Below, piece after piece: positions 1 through 11,759 of a stretch of DNA of 64,000 bases (position 1 is its first letter; the number at the start of each line of letters is the position of its first letter). Below the pieces are notes generated by a model, which was given only the letters and a program-made list of their open reading frames with translations, did no database searches and was not told the origin of the DNA. The position numbers and the translations under genes were made by a program. The stretch comes from Serripes groenlandicus (lineage: Eukaryota; Mollusca; Bivalvia; Cardiida; Cardiidae): NCBI GenBank assembly GCA_031761405.1, contig JASEVX010000013.1, positions 41,291,653 through 41,355,652 on the forward strand, written 5' to 3'.

Positions 1-916
1 CAAATATACAATATATAATATATAATAAGCAGTTTTAGCCAAATGTTGGAAGACGGATCACCCAAGTCACAACAAGTTTAGTCAATCATCAAGTTTTTCA
101 AGTTCTTCAAATCTCACCCGAAGGTCATAGACCCATGTGGCAATTATACGTGTGAAAGCTCGAGCCGAAGGCTCGAGCGAAGCACGCCTATAGGTTACAC
201 GTACGAACACAACGAGAATTCAGTACATTCTTACTGTTTTTCACATATCAAATCTCAACCCCATAGCACTTTTTTTCGGCCATTTTGCTTCCGGTCTTAC
301 TGGACGGACAAATTACCGTAACCTATTAATTTCGTAACCGGTAAAACCCGCATTCACGATATTCGTATGTTTTGACAAATAAAAAAATACTAAGAACTAG
401 AGAGAAAATTTAAATTAAATTCCTTCTCGATAAAGGAAAGAAAACAAGGAATCTGACACGTGATAATTTGCGTGTAATTGCACTCGTTTTCTATTTTTAA
501 AATGATATTTTCTCAACCGGAAGTAAACACATCCAAATGTGACGTCATTGCAACGAAAGTAACGTCATTGTAAGGCAAGTAATAAATAGTTAACAAAAGG
601 AAAACGACAGGAGTGGTAGGAAAAGATAGTTTGACTCGTCAGAAATGGATTTCATTCACTGCAAGGACTTTATGAAGGGTAAGTCGACTATTCTTTTGTA
701 CCTGTCATAGTTATTTCATGGATTTTATATTGTAAATATTTCAACGGAAGTTATCGTTCGTTACACTGGCCTCGGATATTATTTAAACTGAAAAGGACGA
801 ACAATTCTGTTTCTGTATCGACATAGCTTCATTTCAAGGTAGGATATTTATTATATCAATAATTTGCTTAAAAATATAACTTCATTTCTAAATTATTTGT
901 TAGTATCTGTTGAGAA
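1..916. other. AT-rich stretch with no recognised gene
   Basis: No long open frame and no repeat family that I can name. Two TGACGTCA/AACGTCA-like CRE motifs occur near 540-570. A short ATG-led open stretch at 645-678 (MDFIHCKDFMKG) runs into a perfect GTAAGT donor at 679, so a first exon is conceivable, but no downstream exon was found to join to it. I do not call a gene on this evidence. Confidence 0.4.
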
Positions 917-918
917 CC

Positions 919-1048
919 GTTCCACGATGCTTTCGTCAAATCGCGTGACGTCACATCGTGTGTATTGTTTTTGTCTGTATCTGTTCCACGATGCTTACGT
1001 CACATCGCGTCACGTCACATAGTGTGTATTGTTTTTGTCTGTATCTGT
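919..1048. repeat. 64-bp tandem duplication
   Basis: The unit begins GTTCCACGATGC at 919 and again at 983, and both copies run through TGTGTATTGTTTTTGTCTG. The copies differ at a few bases. The first contains an exact CRE-like GTGACGTCAC. Confidence 0.8.
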
Positions 1049-1394
1049 CATTTGAAGCCGAAGCCGTCTTGTCAAATGTTGACCCCACTCAAGGAAATAG
1101 CTAAACTATCATATCTTCGACTGCCTAGTTGTATTTACTTTAAGACGTTTATTAATATATTGAAGTAAATGTAGTAAACAAACAAAACTTCAGTCAATTT
1201 CTGAAGGCAATTATTTGCCTTCAATACAGTATACTTTTTTACATTGTACAGTTTAACAGTTTATGTCTATGACCTAGCATTTGTCAAATCATGAAAGTAT
1301 GGCCAGAATCAGTTCACCCTGGTTTTGAGGTATACATAGTAAATGTCTTAAGCCATATATCCTCCAACCTGAAAGAGAGGAAAACACTTTCATG

Positions 1395-1795
1395 CCTCCA
1401 AATGAGTCCATTGATTTAAAGAAATGATGTCATATGTGGACTATCAGTAAAACACATAACTGTTCATTCAACAGGCTGAATTTCTAGTAGTTTCAGCTTT
1501 TTTTATCCAAAATTTGTTTATTGATCAAACTCAAATGAGTCCATTGTTTTAAAGGAATGATGTCATATGTGGGCTATCAATAAAACACATTACTTTTCTT
1601 TCAACAGGCTGCATTTCTAGTAGATTCATCTTTTTTTTAACCAAATTATGTTTATTGATCAAACTCAAATGAGTCATGATTGATTTAAAGAAATGATGTC
1701 ATATGTGGGCTATCAGTAAAACACATTACTTTTCTTTCAACAGGCTGAATTTCATTTGTTTTTATCCAAAATTTGTTTATTGATTAGATTGGACA
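1395..1795. repeat. ~133-bp tandem repeat, three copies
   Basis: CAAATGAGTCCATTG-type starts at about 1400, 1532 and 1666 are each followed by AAATGATGTCATATGTGG and then TTCAACAGGCTG. Unit length drifts 132-134 bp by small indels. The flanks 1049-1394 and 1796-2265 show no recognisable feature. Confidence 0.8.
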
Positions 1796-2293
1796 AACTT
1801 GTTACTTAAAATTTAAACAATATTTCCACTAGGTTATTTTAAATACTCTGCATGTATGTATTCAAACCACATTTACAAAATATTCAACATCTATTGACAG
1901 CACTATTTTCATACTTGGGAGCACAACAAAAAAATTAACCAATGATGTCATAGAACTGTTTTTCAACAGAAAGGGCTATATTATAAATCATAATTAATGT
2001 CAGTTATAAGTCACCCAGTGACCTCACATAAGTGTTCTGTCCTCTGATATAACTGAAAAACCACCGAAATGTATATCTTTTCTGTTTTCTATGTAATTTA
2101 TTGTGAAATTTATCCATTTTTCTGTGTGAAATTGTATAATCTATACAATAGAAATGGTAAAATTTAAACTAGTATACATTCATTGTAACAAAAAAAAATC
2201 TTATACTTTACTGGTAATAAAATTATACATATTTTCATGAACTGCTGCTCAAAGTAAAAACCTATACTGTAGTTTAATGGTAGAACACCTCGA

Positions 2294-2533
2294 GGGCTTG
2301 GCGTGAAACGGTTGTAACTAAAATTGGTATTTTTTTTACCAAGGTTAATCACCTCGCCATAAAGTCTTTATAAGTGTTAATCATTTTTCTTGGTAAACAA
2401 TGGAAATTTAGGTGCCATTGCTCATTCTGAGCAATGGCACCTAAATTTGCATTGTTTACAAAGGAGTCAACATTGCCCCTAAACAAGGGTTTTCAAAATA
2501 GGTTTTTAGTTACAACCGTTTCACACCAAGCCC
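2294..2533. mobile_element. 240-bp MITE with 30-bp inverted termini
   Basis: The left end GGGCTTGGCGTGAAACGG is mirrored at the right end (CCGTTTCACACCAAGCCC), and pairing continues through GTTGTAACTAAAA with one mismatch. TCGA flanks both sides (2290-2293 and 2534-2537), consistent with a 4-bp target duplication, although TCGA is self-complementary and could also be part of the termini. It contains the strong internal hairpin at 2404-2448. Confidence 0.8.
2404..2448. other. Near-perfect 21-bp stem hairpin
   Basis: AAATTTAGGTGCCATTGCTCA is followed by TTC and then its exact reverse complement. It sits in the middle of the MITE. Transcribed, it would form a single long hairpin. Confidence 0.85.
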
Positions 2534-3185
2534 TCGACCTGGTCTAACAAGAGTTCTGAGTTCAAATCTCAGCAGGTACATGATTTGAAAGAAGCAACTA
2601 AACTTAACAATTTATACATGAAACAATTATGTTGTGGGGAGTAGTCTTACTTAAACACTTATTACATTTTTATCCTGGCTTCTAGTAAAATTAGTTTACT
2701 CCCTGTACCCTTTTCAAAAGCTTTTATAATTGCGCAATAACAATTATAAAAAGGAAAAGTTATCATCATTGATAACTCTGAGAATCTGTACAAGGTCTGA
2801 TAAGATCTTTCACTATCCACTTTTTTTTAAACGACATATATACATACATAATCAGTTGTTCAGACACTAAGTCTGGAACTTATTAACAAATAACCTGATG
2901 CTGTTTCATGTTTTACAAATTAAAGACCAGAAAAGGAGATGTTGTTCAATGTTGAATAGGAACATATATTGTTTATTGTTTATTTTGGATATGTTCATTT
3001 TGGATCAATTACACCATTCTGACAATGTATTCAGATTAGTCACAGAAATCAAGTAATTTACATCAGGCAAGGGGCTAAACTTTACCCTTTCCAACATACA
3101 TCATTATAAATGGGACTTTTGAAAATATTTGTCAAAAATTACAGTTTTCTCAGTCTGTATGCATAGTGTTTTCATCTTAAAAACA

Positions 3186-3340
3186 TTCAGCCAGATCATG
3201 CAAAGTTAGCCATGTGCCTTGGAAGATTGTTGTGTGGAGTATTTTAGTATTCTAGAAAGCCAGGGGAAAATGTTAGGTGAACTGAAGTACCATCGAAAGT
3301 AATGTTAAGCTAAAGTCATTCAATCAACCATGGTAAGAGT
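3186..3340 (+). repeat. SINE body fragment
   Basis: CAGCCAGAT...GAAGATTGTTGTGTGGAGTA...AGAAAGCCAGG resembles the 3' half of the SINEs at 7015 and 19738, including the terminal TCAATCAACC. The tRNA head is missing. The neighbours 2582-3185 and 3341-3700 hold nothing I recognise. Confidence 0.5.
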
Positions 3341-3707
3341 CAGTTTATAATTATATGTATTACCAGTTTACAAATAACTAGCATTTGTAAAAATAAATCA
3401 AAACATTCTTCAATGCCTTCTAGTGTTGTTTTCCATCAACATCCTTGGAAATCTTACAGTCTGTTACAATTCTGACCTAATAAAAAATAAAACAGATATG
3501 TACAAATTAATTAAACTTAAATGCATGATAAGTTTGGTTTTTTTCAATATGTTTTTCAAATTCTGTTTGGTAACTTTCTACAATTTGCCTATTAATTTGT
3601 TTCTTGTTGTGTGACTGACAGTGCTTAATTAATTGTTCTTGCTTTCACACGACCTAGGCTTTGCCTATTAACATATTACCATACAGCAGTGAAACATACA
3701 ACATAAT

Positions 3708-5131
3708 ACGAAAAAAAAATTTCGCTTATAGTTAACAGGTGTGAGATTTTTTTTTTTTTTCAATAACCCATGAAGCTTTCTGAAATGAAACTGGAAAAAT
3801 CCATGGGGGCCGCCATTTTGGATATGTATAAAAGGCAGACGTAAAACACAGATTGAAAATGTCGTCTTTTTAATCATTTTTTTAAATCGATTTTTGGGTA
3901 TGTATAAAATGAGCAGAAAAACACGGATTGAAAATTATTGTCGTCTTTTTAATCAATTTTTTAAATCGGTATTTTGGGTATGTATAAAATGAGCGGAAAA
4001 ACACGGATTGAAAATTATTGTCGTCTTTTTAATCATTTTTTTAAATCGGTATTTTGGGTACATGTATAAAATGAGCAGAAAAACACGGATTTAAAATTAT
4101 TGTCGTCTTTTTAATCATTTTTTAAAATCGATTTTTGTGTATGTATAAAATGAGCAGAAAAACACGGATTGAAAATTATTGTCGTCTTTTTAATCATTTT
4201 TTTTTAAAATCGGTATTTTGGGTATGTATAAAATGAGCGGAAAAACATGGATTGAAAATTATTGTCGTCTTTTTAATCATTTTTTTTTTAAATAGATATT
4301 TAAGATCATTAAAATGCTGTGTTATGTGGGAATAAACATTTGAACGAAAAGTTAAAACATAATAACATAAATATGTTTTCCCGTTCGTCAAATAACCGAC
4401 AGCATTAGCCTTCTACGCCCGAACCTAAATTTTGACTGTATCGTTGCCAAAGAAGGACGTGACGTCATTTCCGTTACACTTCATCTTGGCGTAACGTCAA
4501 TGGAGCGACGTCGTTTCCCGCAAAAAAAGTGGTATCAACATGAAAGACCCCAAATTCCTATACATGAGCTATTGCCACACTCATTCAAAGTATAATTATT
4601 TATCAAACATTGTGGCAAAAGGATAACTTTCTCATAAGGAGCAATTGTTCTTTTGGTGACAATCTTTTCCTAAATCGTCTGTTGCATAGGCCTCAGAAAC
4701 TGTCTCTAATAGGGAAAGGGTTTAGCAGAAATGTGACCCCTTACATAATTTGTTCCAGTCATATTGACTGGTTGAAAAAGGTAGTCGCCAGATGGCATCA
4801 GAAAAGGGCTGATCTATTTGCTTCTTTACCATAATGCAGGTGATCGATTAAGGATCATCTTGGCCCTCATGTTTTAACCTCGTTCATTATAAATGTATTC
4901 CTTGATTTTCTGAAAGTTTTTACTTTATTATTTTCTGTTCGTAATAATAGACGACAGCAATACGAATTCCAAATATGTTTTGATAATGCAAGAAACATGA
5001 CATTAACATTATTATTGTCTAGTCAATTACTTATAAATCCTTTTTGTATGGCCAAAGTATGTTCTTTAATTTTTGTTTATAATTATCTTGCGTTTTTTCG
5101 TAAATAGGTAGCACCTATAGATATATTAAAA
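3708..5131 (+). mobile_element. Repeat element, left copy of an inverted pair
   Basis: This stretch is the reverse complement of 10575-11759 over almost all its length with few substitutions, apart from extra internal tandem units and small indels. Its inner end carries the near-palindrome AATAGGTAGCACCTAT at 5104. It contains a fragment of the CCCTTTCCC MITE (about 4605-4735) and a GGTGATCGATTAAGGATC stretch like the ends of AGATCACC elements. The outer end near 3708 looks truncated relative to the right copy. No transposase is visible. Confidence 0.75.
3825..4300 (+). repeat. ~80-bp tandem repeat, about six units
   Basis: Each unit carries GGGTATGTATAAAATGAGC, then ACACGGATTGAAAATTATTG and TCGTCTTTTTAATCA. 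Starts are near 3822, 3895, 3975, 4056, 4136 and 4220. The inverted copy at 11380-11640 has only about three units, so unit number changed after the copies separated. Confidence 0.8.
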
Positions 5132-5522
5132 CAAAACATTGCTATATACATGTGATCGATTCATATGAAAAGTTTCATTTTAACAATTCATTGCATATAC
5201 ACGCTTGTATATACTTACCTTAATACATACATATATACATGTTTGTACCCATCTGGATGCTGCCCATACGCAAGCAAAACAAGAAATGCAAAATGAATTA
5301 AATATTATGACACATATAAGCAAATATTAAACATAATAACAATAATGATGAGATGTAATGATATTTACTATATTTTATTAAAGAATATGGTATTTAATAA
5401 ATACATTTCTTCGACCATATATCATAAGTTAAGTGAAAGCTATAAATATAAATCGGCCTTTTAAATGTGTATAATGCATCAACGTTCAGAATACAAATAA
5501 TATAAGTTTTGTCTGATATTAA

Positions 5523-5724
5523 CCCTTTCCCACATATAGATGCATTTTGACTCATCTGCATGCAGCAGACGACTTTTGAAAACATCAAAATGAGCAAATT
5601 CTCCTTTTGCTACAATGTTTTCAACTTCAGTTTATATATACCTACAACTATAGAGATTGTCCATAGTTTTGATCAGACATATTCAAAGATCTGCAACTGC
5701 AGATTTGCTATATGTGTGAAAGGG
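5523..5724. mobile_element. TTAA-flanked CCCTTTCCC MITE
   Basis: TTAA precedes CCCTTTCCCACATA, and the other end TATGTGTGAAAGGG is followed by TTTA (TTAA with one change). Inside are the family hallmarks GCAGCAGACGACTTTTGAAAA and CTCCTTTTGCTACAATGTTTT. Another end of the same family (CAACCCTTTCCCTGATACC) follows at about 5736-5775. The interval 5132-5518 is unassigned AT-rich DNA. Confidence 0.75.
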
Positions 5725-5873
5725 TTTACAATATCAACCCTTTCCCTGATACCGACGACTTCCGAACGGATGAATGACCGATCCGGGAGTCGAATAAACG
5801 ACCGCATTCGTAGTTACCTTGATTCGACTACATGAAAAAGTATAAATTGCTTATAAACAGCCGGTTGTTCTTG

Positions 5874-6115
5874 CCTCGACGGTGTAGTGGTAGAGCGTCC
5901 GCCTCTGTTCGGGAGGTCGTGGGGCCAACCCTCTTGCCGGGTCATACAAAAGACTTTGAAAATGGAAATAATTGCTGCCCTCCTTGGCGCTCAGGGTTGC
6001 GGGGTTCGCATTACGACTGACTGGCTTGTGTCAGGATAAATGGACAACTTATCCAGGAAACGCCGTGATAAAGCTGAACAATTGTTGACAAAGGTGTAAA
6101 ACGAGAATTAATCAA
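5874..6115 (+). repeat. tRNA-derived SINE
   Basis: The head has an A box (GGTGTAGTGGTAGAGCG) at about 5881. A degraded B box (GTCGTGGGGCCAACCC) follows. The body continues with GGGTCATACAAAAGACTTTG, CTCCTTGGCGCTCAGGGTTG, GCATTACGACTGACTGGC and CAATTGTTGACAAAGG, shared with copies at 14377, 18780 and 20978. This copy best shows the unamplified body module that became the 74-bp satellite downstream of the lectin gene. The interval 6116-6790 holds nothing I recognise. Confidence 0.8.
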
Positions 6116-6794
6116 TCAACAATAATTGTTCTTGATCTGCACTGTAAATTGTTCGTTCTTAATTGTTTATAACAGTATTGATGTTAACATGTTTTAACTG
6201 CACCTTTGTAACACTATATAGTTACAACTGTTTTGCTTGAAGCCTCAACTCGCAAGGAACCGGCTTAAGCATGTGCTCTAAGAACAGAACAGACCAGAAC
6301 AGTTTTAATTTCAACTTTAAGCATAACAGTTAATGGTTGTTATACACACATATACACGCAGAAATGATAAAGAGCAGAATATATTGGTACTTCTCCGTTC
6401 TGATAAAATAATGGACACAAGTAATCAGTTTAATATATATATGAAATGTATAATTTGTTTGTCAAGAAATGGAAGACAGTGGTGGACGTGGAAAACAGTG
6501 GTTTAGAGTCAGAGTGTCGGCCTCTCGTACCAAAAGCACAATATGTCACCTTTTCAACGATTCTTTAAACTGTTTATCAAAACTAAGCTTTCCAATTGTG
6601 AAGGTTTCTATGCTCGTATATTTTCAAAGCAGACTAGATGTTTTGTTTTCTTTATGGTTTACACCATTTTCAGCATGATCTCGGCTAAGACATTTCACTT
6701 ATAAATGGTCACTTGGTAAACACATTAAACCGCGACTAGGATAAAATAAGATAAAATAAGATGAAATAATATGTGTCTTTCCCACACACCTGAC

Positions 6795-6885
6795 CATGGC
6801 CGCCACGACTGCGTATCGAACCCGGGAAGCCCGGTTTAAAATCCCCGGCGATAACCACTCAGATTCCATGACAAAATGGTACTCA
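6795..6885 (-). repeat. tRNA-like SINE head, minus strand
   Basis: On the minus strand, TCTGAGTGGTTATCGC resembles an A box and CCCGGGTTCGATACGC a B box, in tRNA-like spacing. No proper acceptor stem was found, so a SINE head or tRNA pseudogene is the better reading. Confidence 0.45.
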
Positions 6886-7014
6886 TCTGGTATTCGATAA
6901 AGCACAGCTCTGTGACAACCATCATTAGTGCATGTGCACAGACTAATCTAGATCTACACAAGAGATTCCCAGACGTTGTACGGACAGTATGTTTAAGTTA
7001 CACATCATTATCTA

Positions 7015-7215
7015 CACTGGCCGAGAAATGGTAGCGGGTCGTCAATCCAGAGGTTTCAAATTCGAACCTCAGCTGGGCAAACCTTCTTCCTTTTTGACGT
7101 TTGACAAAAGTAAATGTGATACGCTTCATTCGGCTTCAATCAAATGGCTAACAATATGAGTGGAAAAGGAACCAGTTGCTTGAAAAGATTGTTGTGTTGA
7201 GTAATGGTGCAGACA
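7015..7215 (+). repeat. tRNA-derived SINE, second family
   Basis: A tRNA-like head with B box ATTCGAACCTCAGC is followed by TTTGACAAAAGTAAATGTGA, GGCTAACAATATGAGTGGAA and CCAGTTGCTTGAAAAGATTG. The body matches the copy at 19738-20035. The interval 7216-7569 has no recognisable feature. Confidence 0.6.
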
Positions 7216-7569
7216 ATTAGAACTAAAAAGTCTTCAGGAGACCAAACAGTGCCTCAGTGGATATTCTGTGTTTCACCAAATTGATAAAAAAAGTCGGAGT
7301 CAAAGTTGAAGCCAACTTTGAAGTCAAGTTTTTGTTTTACATTGCAAAATTAATTATGCAAATTATACTTGAATGTTTTCTTAACAATGTTTTTACCATC
7401 AAATGTGCAACTATTCACATCTCGGTCCTCTGCTGTTTTGTCCGTATGTACATGAACTTTTTACATAATGTCTGCTAAAAATATTGACTAGCAGCGGTAA
7501 TTGGGGTTTCAATGCATGTGCGAACAGTGAATCATAAGGCGATATTATGCATCATAAAATGAGTGCAAA

Positions 7570-8886
7570 GATGGCCCTAATTTGATCACCCGAAGGACAT
7601 TTTTAAATAAGACATGTTTTTAAACAATCAATTTTGCTTGAAAAACTGTTGGAAAGGGTTGCCTAAGGAAAATTTCTACCTGATTATCTTGGAAACTGAC
7701 AAGCTGATTAAGAAGAGAAGAACTTTAGAATGTGAGGCATTTACCACAGCAACCAAAACTCTGAAAAGAACTTGAATCTTTGAACAATTTTGAAAAAAGG
7801 ATTACCAAGGAAACATTCCTGTGAAGTTTGGTCGAAATTGGTGCTATGGATTGAGAGATGTCATTTAAAGTTGAACGTTTTATTAGCCCTCTTCTGATGC
7901 TGCGAGGTTATGTCTTTCAAACAATAACAAGGGGCCCATGAGGGCCTATGCTCTACTGGTATGGTTCTTTGGTCATTTTCAATCCAGAGCATGTATGTAT
8001 GGTGAAGATCGGATAGTAAATGGAGGCTCTTTTGTTTTCACAAGCTGTATTATAGTAATTTTTACAATTTCATGGGCCATAATCCAGTCTTGCATTGGCG
8101 GATCTGGCTGGTTTTCGAAAGGAACCGGACTCTCATGAATATCTAACTACTGTATAAGTTTGGTTGAGATACAATCAAAAGTGAAGACTGTATCGTGTTA
8201 ACAAGCTCTTTTATAGCAATTTTGACCATTTCAAGGGCCATAATCCAGTCATGCATGGGCGGATCTGGCCTATGCTCTACTGGTATGGTTCTTTGGTCAT
8301 TTTCAATCCAGAGCATGTATGTATGGTGAAGATCGGATAGTAAATGGAGGCTCTTTTGTTTTCACAAGCTGTATTATAGTAATTTTTACAATTTCATGGG
8401 CCATAATCCAGTCTTGCATTGGCGGATCTGGCTGGTTTTCGAAAGGAACCGAGCTCTTATGGATATCTAACTACTGTATAAGTTTGGTTGAGATACAATC
8501 AAAAGTGAAGACTGTATCGTGTTAACAAGAAATTGTTTACGGACGGACGCACGCACGCACGCACGCACGCACGGACGAAGGACAAATCGCCACGACATAA
8601 GCCTTTGGCCAGTAGAGCTAAAAATGGCTTATCTTGGAATTCGACAAGCCGATTCAGAGGAGATTGCCTTTTTAAGTTTTGACATTTTCCTCGTATCTGA
8701 TGGCACAGGAATCAAAGCTCTATATATAATTTAAATCTGTGAACTCGTTTAGATGTAGCCGACCTAGTAAATTTGGTTGAAATTGGACCAGAAGTTTCAG
8801 AGAAAAATATTTGAACATATGAGGCTTCAGACGGTGAGTGATCAAAAAAGATCACCTTCAGCCTTCTGCTCAGGTGATCTAAAAAT
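7570..8886 (-). mobile_element. AGATCACC-type element interrupted by another element
   Basis: Reading on the minus strand, the element starts at about 8886 (AGATCACCTGAGC, then GAAGGCTGAAGGTGATC) and ends near 7570 (GGTGATCAAATTAGGGCCAT). The body between 7600-7925 and 8626-8880 resembles the copy at 54133-55693 (AATTGGTAGAAATG-like and TCTGATGC stretches). The middle is occupied by the AGCCAGAAGG-type element at 7928-8624. It is non-coding as far as I can see. Confidence 0.5.
7928..8624 (-). mobile_element. AGCCAGAAGG-type element, internally duplicated
   Basis: On the minus strand it begins TTTTTAGCTCTACTGG...GGCTTATGTCGTGGCGAT and ends GCATAGGCCCTCATGGGCC. Repeated cassettes contain CTTGTTAACACGATACAGTC and TATACAGTAGTTAGATAT, shared with 49283-51224. 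A block starting GGCCTATGCTCTACTGG occurs at 7943 and again at 8267, so it has a 324-bp internal tandem duplication. A short (ACGC)n tract lies at about 8546-8572. Confidence 0.65.
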
Positions 8887-9306
8887 CATAATTTGTAGCC
8901 CTATTTTTTACGCTAAATTACCTTTATTTATTCAAGACATTGACTTCAAACTAGAATTAAGAACTCGACCCTATCATTTTTGTAGAAGTGCAACGTCTTC
9001 CTAAGTCTTGTTGAAGTACATTTCTATTAACACTTGATATGGAATTTGGCAAACAAGTATTAAAAAGGACAGCACAAGAAAGAATCCTGTGAAACTTGGT
9101 TTAGATAGGCTCAGTGGTACACCAAACTTATACATTTATTTCGATGATATGTATTTTTCATCAATTGTTCAGTTATATCATGATAATTGACACTTTATTC
9201 ATCCTTCATGGATATCGAACTAGGATTTTGGTCTCTTACCAAAGTTTCCCGTTCAAATTTTTAATTCTGGCGCAAAGGACATTATACATTAGACTATCAC
9301 AATAGG

Positions 9307-10285
9307 TCATCTTGAGCACTTTGTGATCTGGCATATTAACAAGAGGGCCAGAACCGCTCCAGTCATTAGGCAAAAATAAACTGACTTTTTCCATAAAATG
9401 AAAAACAGCTCCGCCCCTGACGGCCTTGTTTTTTTACCAATCAACAGCCCTTGAAGGGTTCTCATACAGGTTCACCAAAGGAACATTTCTACAAAACGAT
9501 TTGAAAATCGGCTTCACACTTTTGCAGAAGATTTTTAAAGTTTTCATCTTATTCATAGAAGGCAAAACGGCACAACCTCCTTGCCCTATTTTGTTGAACA
9601 ATCAACACGGTTTGAAGTTATCTGATAGAGGGTCACCCATGGAACACTTGGACAAAATCATTTGAAAATAGACTTCATGAGAAGATAATTTTTAAAGTTT
9701 TCACTATAGCCTTATAAGACGAACAACCCCGGCCTATGTCGACCTTGTTTTTGACCAATCAACTAGGCTTGAATGAATCAATGGGTCACACAATTATATG
9801 AAAATCGGCCAAGCAGTTTTGGAGGAGAATTTTTTCTTTCAACCAGTGAAGCTAACAAGAGGGCCAACCACATAGTCAAGCACTTTTTGACAAAGTTTCA
9901 AGCTGCTCAAGTAAAAAATGTTTATAGTTTTTTCTACAATTTGGCCTATTGACCTAGTTTTTTACTGGACCTGACCCATATTTGAACTTAGCCAAAATAT
10001 CATCCAGGCAAATATTTTGACAAAGTTTCAACATGCTCAAGACAAAAAGGCAGCTTCAAGAGTGTTAACACAATTTTCCGTTAATTTGGCCTAGTGATCT
10101 AGTGTTTGACCTGACATGACCCATATTTGAGCTTGGCCTAGAAATTAGCAAGATATACAAACTGAATAAGTTTCAAGAAGATTGGATGATAAAAATGGCT
10201 TCAAGAGTGTTAACAAGTAAGATATTGACGACGGACAAACGACGATCACAAAAACTCACCTTAAGCACGTTGTGCTCTGGCATAA
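9307..10285 (-). mobile_element. AGCTCACC-type non-autonomous elements, minus strand
   Basis: The right end (CTCACCTTAAGCACGTTGTGC, about 10255) and the internal ends AACAAGAGGGCCAG (9341) and AACAAGAGGGCCAAC (9856) are the mirror of starts and ends of the family seen at 47718 and 56760. At least two partial copies are joined. Bodies carry repeated TGACCTAGTTTTT and AAAATTTTGACAAAGTTTCA cassettes. The interval 8887-9306 looks like decayed sequence of the same kind; 10286-10574 shows only a TA-rich run. Confidence 0.5.
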
Positions 10286-10574
10286 CACACCAAACCACGC
10301 TCAGTCTTTGAACGCAGGGTTGCTAGCAGTTATAGCACTGTATGGGAGGGTTGGGCTTAAACCAAATTGGTACCCGCTCTTAGAGCATTTAAAAAGGATC
10401 ATATACATCTACTTTGACAACAAAACCAGGGACGTAGATTAGTCTAAGACCCTGACAAAACGTAGAAATAGTAATATATAACCATTAGTCTATACATGTT
10501 CACCATGCATATTATCATAGTTATATATACGCACATTGTTCATAATCTTTGGAGTATATGGTATATATATATAT

Positions 10575-11759
10575 AATATATCTATAGGTGCTACCTATTT
10601 ACGAAAAAACGCAAGATAATTATAAACAAAAATTAAAGAACATACTTTGGCCATACAAAAAGGATTTATAAGTAATTGACTAGACAATAATAATGTTAAT
10701 GTCATGTTTCTTGCATTATCAAAACATATTTGGAATTCGTATTGCTGTCGTCTATTATTACGAACAGAAAATAAAAAAGTAAAAACTTTCAGAAAATCAA
10801 GGAATACATTTATAATGAACGAGGTTAAAACATGAGGGCCAAGATGATCCTTAATCGATCACCTGCATTATGGTAAAGAAGCAAATAGATCAGCCCTTTT
10901 CTGATGCCATCTGGCGACTACCTTTTTCAACCAGTCAATATGACTGGAACAAATTATGTAAGGGGTCACATTTCTGCTAAACCCTTTCCCTATTAGAGAC
11001 AGTTTCTGAGGCCTATGCAACAGACGATTTAGGAAAAGAACAATTGCTCCTTATGAGAAAGTTATCCTTTTGCCACAATGTTTGATAAATAATTATACTT
11101 TGAATGAGTGTGGCAATAGCTCATGTATAGCTCATTTTTTTGCGGGAAACGACGTCGCTCCATTAACGTTATGCCAAGATGAAGTGTAACGGAAATGACG
11201 TCACGTCCTTCTTTGGCTACGATACAGTCAAAATTTAGGTTCGGGCGTAGAAGGCTAATGCTGTCGGGTTTTTTACGAACGGGAAAACATATTTCTTACA
11301 GATTTTCATTTAGTTTTAACTTTTCGTACAAATGTTTATTCCCACATAACACAGCATTTTAATGATCTTAAATATCTATTTATAAAAAAAATGATTAAAA
11401 AGACGACAATAACTTTCAATCCGTGTTTTTCCGCTCATTTTATACATACCCAAAATACCGATTTTAAAAAAAATGATTAAAAAGACGACAAATAAATAAT
11501 TTTCAATCCGTGTTTTTCTGCTCATTTTATACATACCCAAAATACCGATTTAAAAAAAAAAGATTAAAAAGACGACAATAATTTTCAATCTGTGTTTTAC
11601 GTCTGCCTTTTATACATATCCAAAATGGCGGCCCCCATGGATTTTTCCAGTTTCATTTCAGAAAGCTTCATGGGTTATTGAAAAAAAAAAAAAAAAAAAA
11701 AAATCTCACACCTGTTAACTATAAGCGAAAAAACCCATTCATAGGGTTTTTTCGTATAA
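10575..11759 (-). mobile_element. Repeat element, right copy of an inverted pair
   Basis: Reverse complement of 3708-5131 with about three internal 80-bp units instead of six and a 27-bp deletion near 11130. The 17-bp string ATAGGTGCTACCTATTT occurs at 10584-10600 and again at 11830-11846 in the same orientation, so the full element may extend to 11846. It carries a reversed CCCTTTCCC MITE fragment at about 10980-11095. No coding capacity was seen. Confidence 0.75.

Larger units (their letters stand above)
2268..2581 (+). repeat. tRNA-like SINE head split by a MITE
   Basis: Removing the MITE at 2294-2533 and one TCGA brings together an A-box-like TAGTTTAATGGTAGAACACC and, downstream, a B-box-like GAGTTCAAATCTC. 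Spacing and motifs match a tRNA-derived RNA polymerase III promoter. No cloverleaf with proper acceptor pairing was seen, so this is read as a SINE head or tRNA pseudogene and not a functional tRNA. Confidence 0.55.

Noticed and set aside
645..678. First coding exon MDFIHCKDFMKG with GTAAGT donor
   Set aside because: No compatible downstream exon found; such matches are expected by chance in 64 kb.
8546..8572. CRISPR-like short direct repeats (ACGC)n
   Set aside because: Simple sequence without spacers, in a eukaryotic repeat element.
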